A stretch of 64,000 nt of DNA from Sporosarcina sp. BI001-red (GTDB taxonomy: Bacteria > Bacillota > Bacilli > Bacillales_A > Planococcaceae). Shown here piece by piece: positions 16,743 to 25,656 of the stretch. The stretch is from contig NZ_QQAK01000011.1 in assembly GCF_003384035.1 (NCBI RefSeq), positions 248,001 through 312,000 of the forward strand, in the 5' to 3' direction. The first letter of the stretch is position 1. Every line of letters starts with the position of its first letter. The position numbers were made by a program, and so were the translations under genes. The notes beneath the pieces are model-generated. The model searched no databases, was not told the DNA's origin, and saw nothing but the letters and a program-made list of their open reading frames with translations.

Positions 16743-18125
16743 GTGGCAATATTTCAACACGAAAAAAAAGATAAAAAACTGGATAAAGGTCAACTGGAAA
16801 GAGCACTAATTCGCGTATTGAATGAAGGAAAGAAAGATGCCTTCGTTGAATTCATTAATGGGCTGGAAAGCTATGAAATTGCCGCTCAATACAAAGAGCT
16901 CCCTCGGAAAAAGAAGCCTTTGTTTCTAGAGTGGCTCACAATTCCAGAGCTAACTGAGTTGCTGCGCTATCTCAGTAAAGACGAACAACTTTCTGTGCTT
17001 GAAAGGATTGGCCCGGACCGTTCCACTGAGATTTTACACAAGATGCAAAATAACGATTTAGCTTTTTTGTTGACAGGTCTTTCAAAAGCGAAAATTGATG
17101 ATTTGATCGCAAAAATGCGACGGGAAGAGATGGAGTCCATCCTCCATATTATGGACTATCCACCCAAAACAGCCGGACGAGTCATGACTAACCGGTACAT
17201 CCCTATCTCCCCACAGCTCTCTGTGGCCGATGCTCAACAAAAGCTAAAAAGGTTTGAGAACCTTGCTCACTATATCAATTACTTATATGTAGTGGATGAA
17301 AGCCAGCGTCTAATTGGCGTAGTTACTTTCAGGGATTTACTGCTCGCAGATGATGATCAGCGGGTATCTGACATTATGAGAACAGAGCCCATTCAAGTCG
17401 ATGCACTCACTAAACAAGAAGAGGTTGCCAAACTGATTGGCAGGTACGATTTCGAAGCGATTCCTGTCACAACGGGAGACCATGTATTAGTCGGAACCAT
17501 CTCTGGTGATCAAGTGCTCGATATCGTCGTCCGTGAAGCAGATGAGGACATTGAAATGCTATTGGCATCAGGTAAATCCATAGACTTCAGGACAAAACCG
17601 TTTGTCGCTGCTCGTCGCAGATTACCGTGGCTGATTTTACTTTTATTCATAGGACTGGTTTCAGGGAGTATTATTTCAAAGTTTGAAGAAACGCTGAATG
17701 CAGTTGTCGCCCTCGCTTTCTTCATGCCAATGATTGCCGGAATGACGGGGAATACAGGCACACAATCGTTAGCAGTTGTCGTTCGGGGATTAGCATCTGA
17801 AGAAATGACATGGAAAAAAACACTTAAGTTGGTGGCTCGAGAAATTGTTGTCGGAGTCGTCATCGGGGTCACTTGTGGCTCTCTTATCGCCATCATTGCG
17901 TTCTTTTGGCAAGGAAGTATGGTCCTTGGCTTTGTTGTCGGAGTCTCCTTACTAGCGACACTCATTATCGGGACCATCGCTGGTACGATAATCCCATTAG
18001 TTCTTAATAGATTCAACATCGATCCAGCCGTTGCTTCCGGACCCCTCATTACCACATTAAATGATATATTATCGCTACTAATCTACTTCGGGATCGCTAC
18101 AATGTTCCTATCACAATTGAGTTAA
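16743..18125 (+). CDS. mgtE: Magnesium transporter MgtE
   Basis: Magnesium-gated Mg2+ channel of 460 residues. The cytosolic N-domain (about 20-125) has the superhelical MgtE repeats. The CBS pair spans about 135-255 (VMTNRYIPISPQLSV, IMRTEPIQVDALT). Five membrane helices follow from about 285, containing the signature MPMIAGMTGNTGTQSLAVVVRGLA with the selectivity-filter region. The start is GTG at 16743 with GGTGAGG upstream. Bacillales mgtE genes are often under an M-box riboswitch. The 197 bases upstream here show no M-box consensus. It is divergent from the amino acid transporter. Confidence 0.95.
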   Translation: MAIFQHEKKDKKLDKGQLERALIRVLNEGKKDAFVEFINGLESYEIAAQYKELPRKKKPLFLEWLTIPELTELLRYLSKDEQLSVLERIGPDRSTEILHKMQNNDLAFLLTGLSKAKIDDLIAKMRREEMESILHIMDYPPKTAGRVMTNRYIPISPQLSVADAQQKLKRFENLAHYINYLYVVDESQRLIGVVTFRDLLLADDDQRVSDIMRTEPIQVDALTKQEEVAKLIGRYDFEAIPVTTGDHVLVGTISGDQVLDIVVREADEDIEMLLASGKSIDFRTKPFVAARRRLPWLILLLFIGLVSGSIISKFEETLNAVVALAFFMPMIAGMTGNTGTQSLAVVVRGLASEEMTWKKTLKLVAREIVVGVVIGVTCGSLIAIIAFFWQGSMVLGFVVGVSLLATLIIGTIAGTIIPLVLNRFNIDPAVASGPLITTLNDILSLLIYFGIATMFLSQLS

Positions 18126-18131
18126 CGCCAA

Positions 18132-18175
18132 AACCCCTGCTTATCCCTATAATTATGGGACACGCAGGGGTTTTT
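18132..18175. terminator. Bidirectional terminator
   Basis: AACCCCTGC (18132-18140) and GCAGGGGTT (18164-18172), with a TCCC/GGGA inner pair and T tracts on both flanks. It serves mgtE and the convergent NAD(P)-binding protein gene. Confidence 0.85.
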
Positions 18176-18190
18176 GACATGAGTGAGTCT

Positions 18191-18808
18191 TTAATAAGCG
18201 ATGCCTACACGGGCATGAAGGTGATTACAATCAAACAGCTCTAGCTCTGCGAAGTGCGCGGTGTCTCCGGTGGAAATTTGTTTCCCATCTAGAGGTAACC
18301 AATTATCTTCCGTCCGGTAGATGCCTGTAGTTTCACCATCAGGCAAGTAGGTTGGGCAAACGATTGTCCAGTCCAAGTTGGAATCTGACAGCGCTCGATA
18401 CGCAGCATGGTGCTCCTCTGCAGCTGTTGTTAATTTTCGATTGGAATCCCCTGCTTCATAACGAAGTTGCTTGGTGTCAATTCGGCTCTGCAAAATACCA
18501 GCAGTACCTATCGTAAGGATTCGCTTTATATTCTCATCTCTCATAGCCTCGATTATGTGAGGAATGGCATCGCTCAATGTCGTTGTTTTATCAGTTCCAA
18601 GGGCACTCACCACAGCCTCACTACCAAGGATTGTCGTAGCAATAGCAGGCTGTTCCTTTGCATCACCTTGAATGACAGTCAAGTTAGGGTGAATGGGTAA
18701 CATCTCCGGGTTTCGGGCAAGGGCTGTTACTCGATGTCCACCATCTAGCAATCTCTGTAACAAAAGCGATCCTACACGACCTGTTCCACCGAATAGTGAA
18801 ATTCTCAT
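18191..18808 (-). CDS. NAD(P)-binding NmrA/SDR-like protein
   Basis: 205 residues with an N-terminal Rossmann fold (MRISLFGGTGRVGSLLLQRLL), then VIQGDAKE and VVSALGTDKT. It belongs to the atypical short-chain dehydrogenases related to NmrA and YwnB. The catalytic Tyr-x3-Lys is not evident, so it may bind NAD(P)H without classic dehydrogenase activity. The ATG at 18808 overlaps the CoA-transferase stop (ATGA), so it is translationally coupled; an upstream in-frame extension to 18871 would lie inside that gene. No specific function is assigned. Confidence 0.85.
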   Translation of the reverse strand: MRISLFGGTGRVGSLLLQRLLDGGHRVTALARNPEMLPIHPNLTVIQGDAKEQPAIATTILGSEAVVSALGTDKTTTLSDAIPHIIEAMRDENIKRILTIGTAGILQSRIDTKQLRYEAGDSNRKLTTAAEEHHAAYRALSDSNLDWTIVCPTYLPDGETTGIYRTEDNWLPLDGKQISTGDTAHFAELELFDCNHLHARVGIAY

Positions 18809-20325
18809 GATTGCGTCACTTCTTCCATCAATTCCTGCATAGTTCCTGTTTCTGATAAACGAATGTGCCAACTTAACGCTTTCTCAAGAATATGAGGGGT
18901 ATGTCCACCACGTAGTGCTGCCTCATTATAATAAGCCCATAATTCCTTGCGATAAGAAGGGTGCGCACAATGATCAATAATTAGCTCAACACGTTCTTTT
19001 GGGGCAAGTCCACGTAAATCTGCATACCCTTGTTCAGTGACTAGGATATCCACGTCGTGCTCCGTATGATCGACATGAGAAACGAATGGTACACAGCTCG
19101 AAATCGCGCCCTTTTTCGCAAGTGACTTCGTAACAAAAATGGCTAAGCGAGCATTACGGGCAAAGTCCCCCGATCCACCAATCCCGTTCATCATTTTAGT
19201 TCCAGCCACATGTGTGGAGTTGACGTTTCCATAAATATCGAATTCAAGGGCCGTGTTGATGGAAATCGTACCGAGTCGGCGAATGAGTTCTGGGTGATTC
19301 GAAATTTCTTGTGGACGCATAACAATTTTCTCTTTATAAAAAGGTAGGTTACGTCTTAAAATGTCCATACGTTCTTCAGTTACAGTAATCGATGTGCACG
19401 ATGCCGATTTCACTTTGCCAGCATCAATCAGTTCAAATACAGAGTCTTGGAGTACTTCTGAGTAAATTTCTAAGTTTTCAAATTCAGAATCTAACAATCC
19501 GTGAAGCACTGCATTCGCCTGTGAGCCAATTCCTGATTGCAAAGGAGCTAGTTCTTTCGTTAACCGGCCTGCAGCAATTTCAGATCTCAAAAATCGGAGC
19601 AAATGTCTTGCCATTACTTCGGTCTCTTCATCTGGCTCGTCAATTGTCGAAAAGGAATCATATTCTTCTGTCAACACAATTCCAATAATTTTATCAGGGT
19701 CAACAGGAATTCCATACGTTCCGATTCGTTCATCTGGATGCCTCAATGGAATCGGCTCCCGATCTCCCAACACTCCAGGGTCATAAATATCGTGGACCCC
19801 TTCCCACTCTTCAGAATGTGCTACGTTAATTTCTACAATGATTGACTTTGCATGTTCTGCAAAAATTAACGAGTTTCCGATAGAAGTTGAAGGAATAATT
19901 GCCCCATCTTCCGCAATCGCAACCGCTTCTATAACAGCGATGTCCACTTGCGGTAAAACGCCTCCCCGTATCAGTTCAGACGTATTCGATAAATGATGAT
20001 CAACAAAAAGCAACTCTCCATTATTAATGCCTTTTCGCATTGTAGTGTCCGCCTGAAATGGAAGTCGCTTATTTACAATTCCAGCTTCCGTAAAAAGTTT
20101 ATCGATATCATGACCTAGAGAAGCACCTGTGAATACATTCACTTTAAAAGATTCATGTTGAGATCGTTTCACAAGTGCTTCTGGAATTGCCTTTGCATCT
20201 CCCGCGCGTGTAAAGCCGCTTAAACCGAGTGTCATCCCATCTTGGATCCAAGATGCGGCCTCTTCTGCCGTAACCACTTTATTTTTTAATGATTCCCGTC
20301 TTATTCTGTCCAACTGTCCATTCAT
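18805..20325 (-). CDS. Acetyl-CoA hydrolase/transferase family CoA transferase
   Basis: 506 residues, the length of Cat1/Ach1-type enzymes that move CoA between acetate, succinate or related acids. Typical features are GLSGFTRAGDAKAIPEAL at the N-terminus, the central SGIGSQANAVLHGLLDS, and near the C-terminus NGIGGSGDFARNARLAIFVT with the glycine-rich CoA loop. Family knowledge assigns the catalytic Glu (carrying CoA as thioester) to the region before the central motif. Succinyl-CoA:acetate transferase is the likeliest activity, but acetyl-CoA hydrolase or propionate use cannot be excluded. It is cotranscribed with the NAD(P)-binding protein. Confidence 0.88.
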   Translation of the reverse strand: MNGQLDRIRRESLKNKVVTAEEAASWIQDGMTLGLSGFTRAGDAKAIPEALVKRSQHESFKVNVFTGASLGHDIDKLFTEAGIVNKRLPFQADTTMRKGINNGELLFVDHHLSNTSELIRGGVLPQVDIAVIEAVAIAEDGAIIPSTSIGNSLIFAEHAKSIIVEINVAHSEEWEGVHDIYDPGVLGDREPIPLRHPDERIGTYGIPVDPDKIIGIVLTEEYDSFSTIDEPDEETEVMARHLLRFLRSEIAAGRLTKELAPLQSGIGSQANAVLHGLLDSEFENLEIYSEVLQDSVFELIDAGKVKSASCTSITVTEERMDILRRNLPFYKEKIVMRPQEISNHPELIRRLGTISINTALEFDIYGNVNSTHVAGTKMMNGIGGSGDFARNARLAIFVTKSLAKKGAISSCVPFVSHVDHTEHDVDILVTEQGYADLRGLAPKERVELIIDHCAHPSYRKELWAYYNEAALRGGHTPHILEKALSWHIRLSETGTMQELMEEVTQS

Positions 20326-20682
20326 TTCCGACAGCTCCTTAATGTAATAATAATAAGTTATTTTCTAATCCTTCTGTGAAAATAGTTCGAAGGAAGCCGA
20401 TGTAATACTTGCATGGCCGTTCTTCTTATATGATACCTTCGCCATCAATCGGCTGCAACCTGTCTGAAGTTGTGTCTAAAAACCGAGAACTATTCGGACA
20501 TTCCAACAGTGCAGATAAGTTTATTTTTAAAATGCTAGAAGGTCTAAAGATACAATGTTATAATTAAACCATTAGAACTAGGCACTTTTACATGCATTCA
20601 CAATATATATATCTACCAATTCAAGATATCTAGTACCTGTCAATATGGAAATTCGTCATATTGCAAGAAAGGATACTGTCCT
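20326..20682. other. 357-base divergent intergenic region
   Basis: A/T-rich spacer between the CoA transferase (minus) and the PAS-GGDEF-EAL gene (plus). A perfect TATAAT at 20559-20564 with a poor -35 (TAGAAG) 17 bases upstream is a candidate plus-strand promoter. I see no small ORF with a ribosome binding site and no riboswitch fold. Confidence 0.5.
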
Positions 20683-23103
20683 ATGGTGTTAACAGAATCT
20701 AAAAATATAAAGTCTCTATCTCGACTCTTGGACGAAAAGTTCTGTGTATCCATTGCAGATACAAACGGAACGATTACCTATGTTAATGACCTCTTTTGTA
20801 GTCTTACTCAATATAATGCAGAAGAATTACTCGGTAATACATACCAATTACTATCCCCCGATTACAATTCACAACGAGTATTTGATGAAATGAATCACAG
20901 CATTAACCAGCAAGATATCAAGCAACAAATCGTTAAGAGTTTCAGAAAGGATGGGACTCCTTACTGGGTGAGCACCACAATTGTGCCTGTCATTAACGAA
21001 CAAGAGATAACGACACATTACATTTCAATCGATTTGGACATCACCGCTGAACAACTAGCTAGCAAAAAACATGATGCTACGCTAAAAGTGCTTCATAATT
21101 TAGAATCTGCGCTGGATCACGCCTCTGTTATTGCCGTTACAAATGAGGCGGGTGTCATAAAGTACGTAAACTCTAAGTTTTGTGAGCTATCTAAGTATGC
21201 TGAAGAAGAGTTGGTAGGGAAAACACATCGACTCATCAATTCAGGACATCATCCGAAAGCATTTTTTGAAAACATGTGGACTACCATTAAAAGTGGTGAA
21301 GTTTGGCGCGGAGATATGAAAAACCGTGCTAAGGATGGATCTTTTTATTGGATGAATACTACGATTGTTCCATTTTCAGATGACAATGGAAAACCCTATG
21401 AATACATTTCAATCCGGACGGATATCACTTCAAGAATTGAAGCGGAGCAGGCGCTTGAATCGGCTCTAAAAAATGATTTTCGGACGACCGTGAAGAATTT
21501 GCAAAATGCTATCTTTAAATACGAAGCAGATGAAAACGGACGTATTTTCATCACTCTGTTGGAAGGTCAAATCTGTGAAAAATTAGGGCTGACGAGTACT
21601 CTCATAAATACTCGAAACGAGTCCAATCTCTTTAGCCAAACTGAGCTCCAACAACTACGTCCTTTCGTATATGCAGCTCTGTATGGGGAACCTTGTCAAT
21701 TTGAGCTCGATTATTTGGACCATTCATTTATCATTTATTTGTCTCCTGTGAGTGAGAGTGGAACCGTGATCGAAGTCGTAGGGACGTGCGTGGAGATTAC
21801 AGAGCGGAAAAAGGCGGAGAAACTCGTTGAACATATGGCTTTCTATGATGCCTTAACCGGGCTTCCGAATCGGAGATTGTTTGAGTCCCAGGTTAACCAA
21901 ACCATTAGACAAGCCGAAAACGACTTCTCGATTATGTATTTAGATTTAGATCGCTTTAAAAATATTAATGATTCTCTCGGTCACTTCATTGGTGACGAAG
22001 TATTGAAAGCTGTTGCTGATCGGCTCTCTGATTGTCTTGGACCGAACGATTTAGCATGTCGTCTCGCTGGCGATGAATTTGTCATCATGCTTCGAGAAAC
22101 CGACACCGACAAAGTCAACGAAATTTCACTACGAATTATCGAAGAAATTTCGAATTCCTATACATTTAAATCGATTGAAGTGTATATTACGCCCAGTATT
22201 GGTATTAGCCGCTTCCCATTTGACGGAGAGGATTATGACACTCTCATGCGACATGCAGATACGGCGTTATTTCTTGCTAAGGATCAAGGAAAGAGTACGC
22301 ACCGTTTCTTTACGCAAGAATTGAACAATGACATGATTGAAAAGACATTGCTTGAGATGGATTTGCGACAAGCAATCAGTCGTAACGAAATGGAACTCCA
22401 TTATCAACCGCAGTATGACATGAAAACTGGCGTCATGACGGGCGTTGAAGCATTGGCGAGATGGAACCACTCTAAAAAAGGATTGATTTCACCTGGTCAA
22501 TTCATTCCGATTGCAGAAGAAAGTGGTCTGATTCTACCCATCGGTTTGTGGGTAATGGAAACTGCCTGTAAGCAAGCCATGCAGTGGCAAGAACAAGGCT
22601 TGTTCCCCCTACGAATGAGTGTGAACGTCTCGATTCGCCAATTCAAACAACCTACTTTCATCACCGACGTACTCAACGTTCTACAAAAGACTGGGTTGGA
22701 CCCTACATATTTAAATATCGAAATCACCGAGAGCATGACGACGGATGTGCAGTACTCGCAAAAGATTTTACAGCAACTGCATAACGAAGGAATCCACGTC
22801 AGTATTGATGATTTTGGGACCGGGTATTCATCCCTTAGTTACTTAAGTAAATTTCCCATTACCCATTTGAAAATTGATCAGGTTTTCTTGCAAGATCTAA
22901 GCAGCAGCAACACCGCGATTATTAAAACCATCATCGAACTTGCTAAAAACTTGAACATCGATGTTATTGCAGAAGGCGTGGAAACGGATGAGCAAGCCAC
23001 ATTCTTAAGTACGCTTCGCTGTGACGAAGTTCAAGGATTTCTCTACTCTCGCCCATTGCCGAAACTCGAAATCGAGAAACTTCTGCAAACACTATCTGTC
23101 TGA
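20683..23103 (+). CDS. PAS-PAS-GGDEF-EAL cyclic-di-GMP protein
   Basis: 806 residues, no signal peptide, no membrane segments. Two clear PAS domains (about 15-125 and 140-260) are followed by a weaker PAS-like region (about 270-375). The GGDEF domain (about 385-545) has AGDEF at 462-466 in place of GGDEF, and the RxxD inhibitory site reads GPND. The EAL domain (about 560-800) looks complete: EAL at 589-591, NVSIRQF, EITES, DDFGTGYSS at 709 onwards, KID and AEGVET. A c-di-GMP phosphodiesterase is therefore the safer call; cyclase activity is possible because AGDEF cyclases exist. The PAS domains probably sense a redox, gas or small ligand. Monocistronic. Confidence 0.93.
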   Translation: MVLTESKNIKSLSRLLDEKFCVSIADTNGTITYVNDLFCSLTQYNAEELLGNTYQLLSPDYNSQRVFDEMNHSINQQDIKQQIVKSFRKDGTPYWVSTTIVPVINEQEITTHYISIDLDITAEQLASKKHDATLKVLHNLESALDHASVIAVTNEAGVIKYVNSKFCELSKYAEEELVGKTHRLINSGHHPKAFFENMWTTIKSGEVWRGDMKNRAKDGSFYWMNTTIVPFSDDNGKPYEYISIRTDITSRIEAEQALESALKNDFRTTVKNLQNAIFKYEADENGRIFITLLEGQICEKLGLTSTLINTRNESNLFSQTELQQLRPFVYAALYGEPCQFELDYLDHSFIIYLSPVSESGTVIEVVGTCVEITERKKAEKLVEHMAFYDALTGLPNRRLFESQVNQTIRQAENDFSIMYLDLDRFKNINDSLGHFIGDEVLKAVADRLSDCLGPNDLACRLAGDEFVIMLRETDTDKVNEISLRIIEEISNSYTFKSIEVYITPSIGISRFPFDGEDYDTLMRHADTALFLAKDQGKSTHRFFTQELNNDMIEKTLLEMDLRQAISRNEMELHYQPQYDMKTGVMTGVEALARWNHSKKGLISPGQFIPIAEESGLILPIGLWVMETACKQAMQWQEQGLFPLRMSVNVSIRQFKQPTFITDVLNVLQKTGLDPTYLNIEITESMTTDVQYSQKILQQLHNEGIHVSIDDFGTGYSSLSYLSKFPITHLKIDQVFLQDLSSSNTAIIKTIIELAKNLNIDVIAEGVETDEQATFLSTLRCDEVQGFLYSRPLPKLEIEKLLQTLSV

Positions 23104-23138
23104 AAGAGCTAGCCTGCTGCATAGGCTGGCTCTTTGTT
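23103..23138. terminator. Terminator between convergent genes
   Basis: AAAGAGC-t-AGCCT pairs with AGGCT-g-GCTCTTT around a 7-base loop, followed by TTTGTTATT. It begins at the stop codon of the GGDEF-EAL gene and can act on both strands. Confidence 0.75.
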
Positions 23139-23742
23139 ATTCATACCGATAGATCAGAATACGTTCATCCTCATTGTCAGTTGACAGCATAGGGATTGGT
23201 AATTCTTCAAATCGCTCAAAAGGAGTTTGTTCTTCCAAAAAGTATACGAAGGCAGTCGTTGGATAATAGAGTATGACATCCACCTGACGCTCAAAGCGGT
23301 CAACAGATGCTAACACATTACGAATGACTGTCTGAAAAACCTCCACTGAGAAGGGGTTGAAAAAGTAGAATACATTTTGTCTAGCTTGAATTTCATACGT
23401 TTCTGCAGTATTTTGTTCAAACTCAATGGAGCCACGAAAACGTTTCTGTGAAGCTCGAAAGTCTGCAAGATTAACAAATGCTTCTTGCAGCAAACGCCCA
23501 TTCAAGTCCACGCCTGTGACAACGTTTCCAAAACGATACGCGCTATAGATTGGAACCCTCCCTTTCCCACACCCAAAATCCACGAGATGATCCGTGGAAT
23601 GTAGCGGATAGAATTCGAATAAGATATCCAATACACTGTATGGTGTAGCTTCGTAGCGGTTATAATGCGCTGAACTCTGCAAGATTTCAATTGTCCCTTC
23701 CGTTCGGATACGAAGGATTTTGTCCATTTCTTGATCGGTCAT
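23137..23742 (-). CDS. SAM-dependent methyltransferase-like protein
   Basis: 201 residues with a class I methyltransferase core: motif I VDFGCGKGRVPIYSA at about 53-67, GVDLN as the acidic motif II at the end of beta-2, and an aromatic YFFNPFSVEVF at the position of the catalytic loop. The N-terminal helices resemble small class I methyltransferases. The substrate is unknown. A strong AAAGGAGGG site precedes the ATG. It is followed upstream by the CorA-like gene, 19 bases apart, so the two are probably cotranscribed. Confidence 0.82.
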   Translation of the reverse strand: MTDQEMDKILRIRTEGTIEILQSSAHYNRYEATPYSVLDILFEFYPLHSTDHLVDFGCGKGRVPIYSAYRFGNVVTGVDLNGRLLQEAFVNLADFRASQKRFRGSIEFEQNTAETYEIQARQNVFYFFNPFSVEVFQTVIRNVLASVDRFERQVDVILYYPTTAFVYFLEEQTPFERFEELPIPMLSTDNEDERILIYRYE

Positions 23743-23761
23743 TTCTCACCCTCCTTTACGT

Positions 23762-24700
23762 TCACTTAAACATGGACCGGTTCGATTTGGTTTTCAGGAT
23801 TTCTCCCATCCACCCCTTCTTTTTTAAATAAAAATAAAGGCCAAACGTAGTAGACAGTATGACGGTTAGTGCAAAGGCATAACCATGCACCCACTCAAAT
23901 TCAGGAATCGACTTGAAGTTCATTCCCCAGATTGCTCCGAATACCGCAGCAGGTGTAAAAATTGTTGTAATCACTGTGAGTGTTTTAATAATTTCGTTAC
24001 CTCGCTGATTAGACACCAATGTCTCCATATCTGTTAGTGCTTCCACTTCTTGACTGTACTCTCTAATGAGCATCCGGATCCGTTTTAGTCTCGCACAAAG
24101 TCTCTTATATTCAAGTGTCCCTAGTTGTTTTTCATCAAAAGTCTCCTCAATTGTCAATTGAGTCTCGACCAACGGGATCACCAGGTTATTCCAAATAATT
24201 AGTTCGTGTCTGCTCTGTGCAATACGTTCTAACAACTCCATATTATTATTGTCTTTAATTCCCCAAATCAGTTCCCGTAACCGATATTCGAACTGATCAA
24301 TTTGCTCAAGGAATTTATGCAACACAGCATTCAAAAGCACGATAAACGCTTGAACAGCGTTTTCTGATGTATTAAGTTTTTGTTCCATTTCTTCACGTGC
24401 TTCACTCGGAAACAATTCCTGATTTAACTGCGACGTCAACAACGTATCTTTCGTTAGGAAAAATGAAAATGTCTTATTTTCATCTTTACAATGCATGCTT
24501 TGTTCGTACGTAAGTCGTCCCCAAAGCGCCTCCTCGCTCGGCACTGCAGTTGAGTTACCAATGACATCCTGTTTGTTCTTTTCAAGGGTTTCAAGCCATT
24601 TACTACTCATATGGGATTGATGGGAAAGTTCTGCTTTTAATTCGGTTTTCTGCTCGACTTCAATCCATTCCCAGTTGTCTTGCTTGAAAGAAAAATACAC
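23762..24700 (-). CDS. CorA-family divalent cation transporter
   Basis: 312 residues. A large soluble N-terminal domain with long helices is followed by two C-terminal membrane helices (about 245-263 and 277-297). The signature GMN, in GAIWGMNFKSIPEFEW, ends the first helix, as in the CorA pentamer pore. The usual periplasmic loop after GMN is present. It transports Mg2+, Co2+ or a related ion; some Bacillales paralogues (YfjQ type) act in Mg2+ uptake and others may export. The start is GTG at 24700 with GAGAGGAA upstream. Together with mgtE it is the second Mg2+ route in this window. Confidence 0.9.
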   Translation of the reverse strand: MYFSFKQDNWEWIEVEQKTELKAELSHQSHMSSKWLETLEKNKQDVIGNSTAVPSEEALWGRLTYEQSMHCKDENKTFSFFLTKDTLLTSQLNQELFPSEAREEMEQKLNTSENAVQAFIVLLNAVLHKFLEQIDQFEYRLRELIWGIKDNNNMELLERIAQSRHELIIWNNLVIPLVETQLTIEETFDEKQLGTLEYKRLCARLKRIRMLIREYSQEVEALTDMETLVSNQRGNEIIKTLTVITTIFTPAAVFGAIWGMNFKSIPEFEWVHGYAFALTVILSTTFGLYFYLKKKGWMGEILKTKSNRSMFK

Positions 24701-24892
24701 ACCGATTCCTCTCTTTCATAAGGTTCATTTCTCTAGTTTACCTGTTCTTCCTGTTGAAGCAAACTCAGGATAGAGGATTTGCATCTATAGAAAACGGGAA
24801 GAAATATACATCGCGTGAAAACTTGAACGCTTACAAGACTTTCTGGAGTGCGTGCTATACAATAGAAGGTGAACAGCGCGACTGAAAATACC

Positions 24893-24922
24893 TTGCTCTA
24901 TGCTTTCTGTTTCACTTATAAT
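24893..24922 (+). promoter_or_regulatory. Candidate promoter of the CBS-domain gene
   Basis: Perfect TATAAT (24917-24922) with TTGCTC (24893-24898) at an 18-base spacing. It lies 51 bases before the ATG at 24974. Confidence 0.55.
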
Positions 24923-24973
24923 AGTATTTACTAAACATTTAGAAATTATCGAAAACAACTGGAGGGATTATGA

Positions 24974-25606
24974 ATGCGCGTACGTGACTTACTTGTTTCT
25001 AGAAATTATGTAACGACTGTTAATGACAAAGATACTGTAACTGAAGCACTCGATAAAATCAGGAAAAGTGGTTTTCGATCTGTTCCTGTCGTGGATGCCA
25101 ATGACACCTACAAAGGAATGATTTACAAGATCCACCTTATTGAATACTTGTACGAACAGAATGGTGACGCAGATGCCACTCTGGATACGATTGTGAAGCA
25201 CCAGGAGGATTCTATTGAAGAGACTTCCTCATTTTTGGATGCACTCTTAAAAATCAAAGCACTTCCTTTCATTTCTGTTACCGATCACGGCAAACTCGTC
25301 GGTATTCTGACACACAACAAAATTGAAGGTGTGTTTCAAGATGCATTTGGTGTCAACACGGGCGGTTTGAATCTAACTATTTCATCTACGGAAGCACGTG
25401 GAATGATTGAAAAACTTGCTCGTACACTTCGAGGAGAAAACATTGAGGGTATGCTTACGCTCGATAACGGATCCGTACTTGTAAGACGTGTTGTTCTAAC
25501 TCTTGAAGGTGAAAAAACAGAAGAGGAAATCGAAACGCTTCGTGCGAAACTTGAGAAAGCTGGTTTCCGTATTCTTCAGATGGAACGTCTTGAAAGACAA
25601 GTTTAA
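24974..25606 (+). CDS. CBS-pair protein with C-terminal ACT-like domain (possible CbpA-type)
   Basis: 210 residues, soluble. The CBS pair spans about 1-125 (MRVRDLLVSRNYVTTVNDKDTVTEAL; then ISVTDHGKLVGILTHNKIEGVF). The C-terminal part, about 130-210, looks like an ACT-type domain (GGLNLTISSTEARGMIEKLARTL; VLTLEGEKTEEEIETLRAKLEKAGF). This order matches the CBS-ACT proteins of Firmicutes, of which Listeria CbpA binds cyclic di-AMP. Ligand binding here is inference. The start is the ATG at 24974 with GGAGGG upstream; the ATG at 24970 is out of frame and short. Single-gene unit. Confidence 0.82.
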   Translation: MRVRDLLVSRNYVTTVNDKDTVTEALDKIRKSGFRSVPVVDANDTYKGMIYKIHLIEYLYEQNGDADATLDTIVKHQEDSIEETSSFLDALLKIKALPFISVTDHGKLVGILTHNKIEGVFQDAFGVNTGGLNLTISSTEARGMIEKLARTLRGENIEGMLTLDNGSVLVRRVVLTLEGEKTEEEIETLRAKLEKAGFRILQMERLERQV

Positions 25607-25612
25607 TAAAAG

Positions 25613-25651
25613 AAACGGACACTTCCCAAGGTAGGGTTGTGTCCGTTTTTT
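25613..25651. terminator. Bidirectional terminator
   Basis: AAACGGACAC (25613-25622) pairs with GTGTCCGTTT (25639-25648), followed by T on the plus strand; A/T flanks also allow use by the convergent MFS gene. Confidence 0.85.
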
Positions 25652-25656
25652 ACTCG

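Noticed and set aside
17510..18055. 181-codon minus-strand ORF opposite mgtE
   Set aside because: It is the complement of the membrane half of MgtE; the repeated Thr/Pro-rich look comes from codon shadows of hydrophobic residues.
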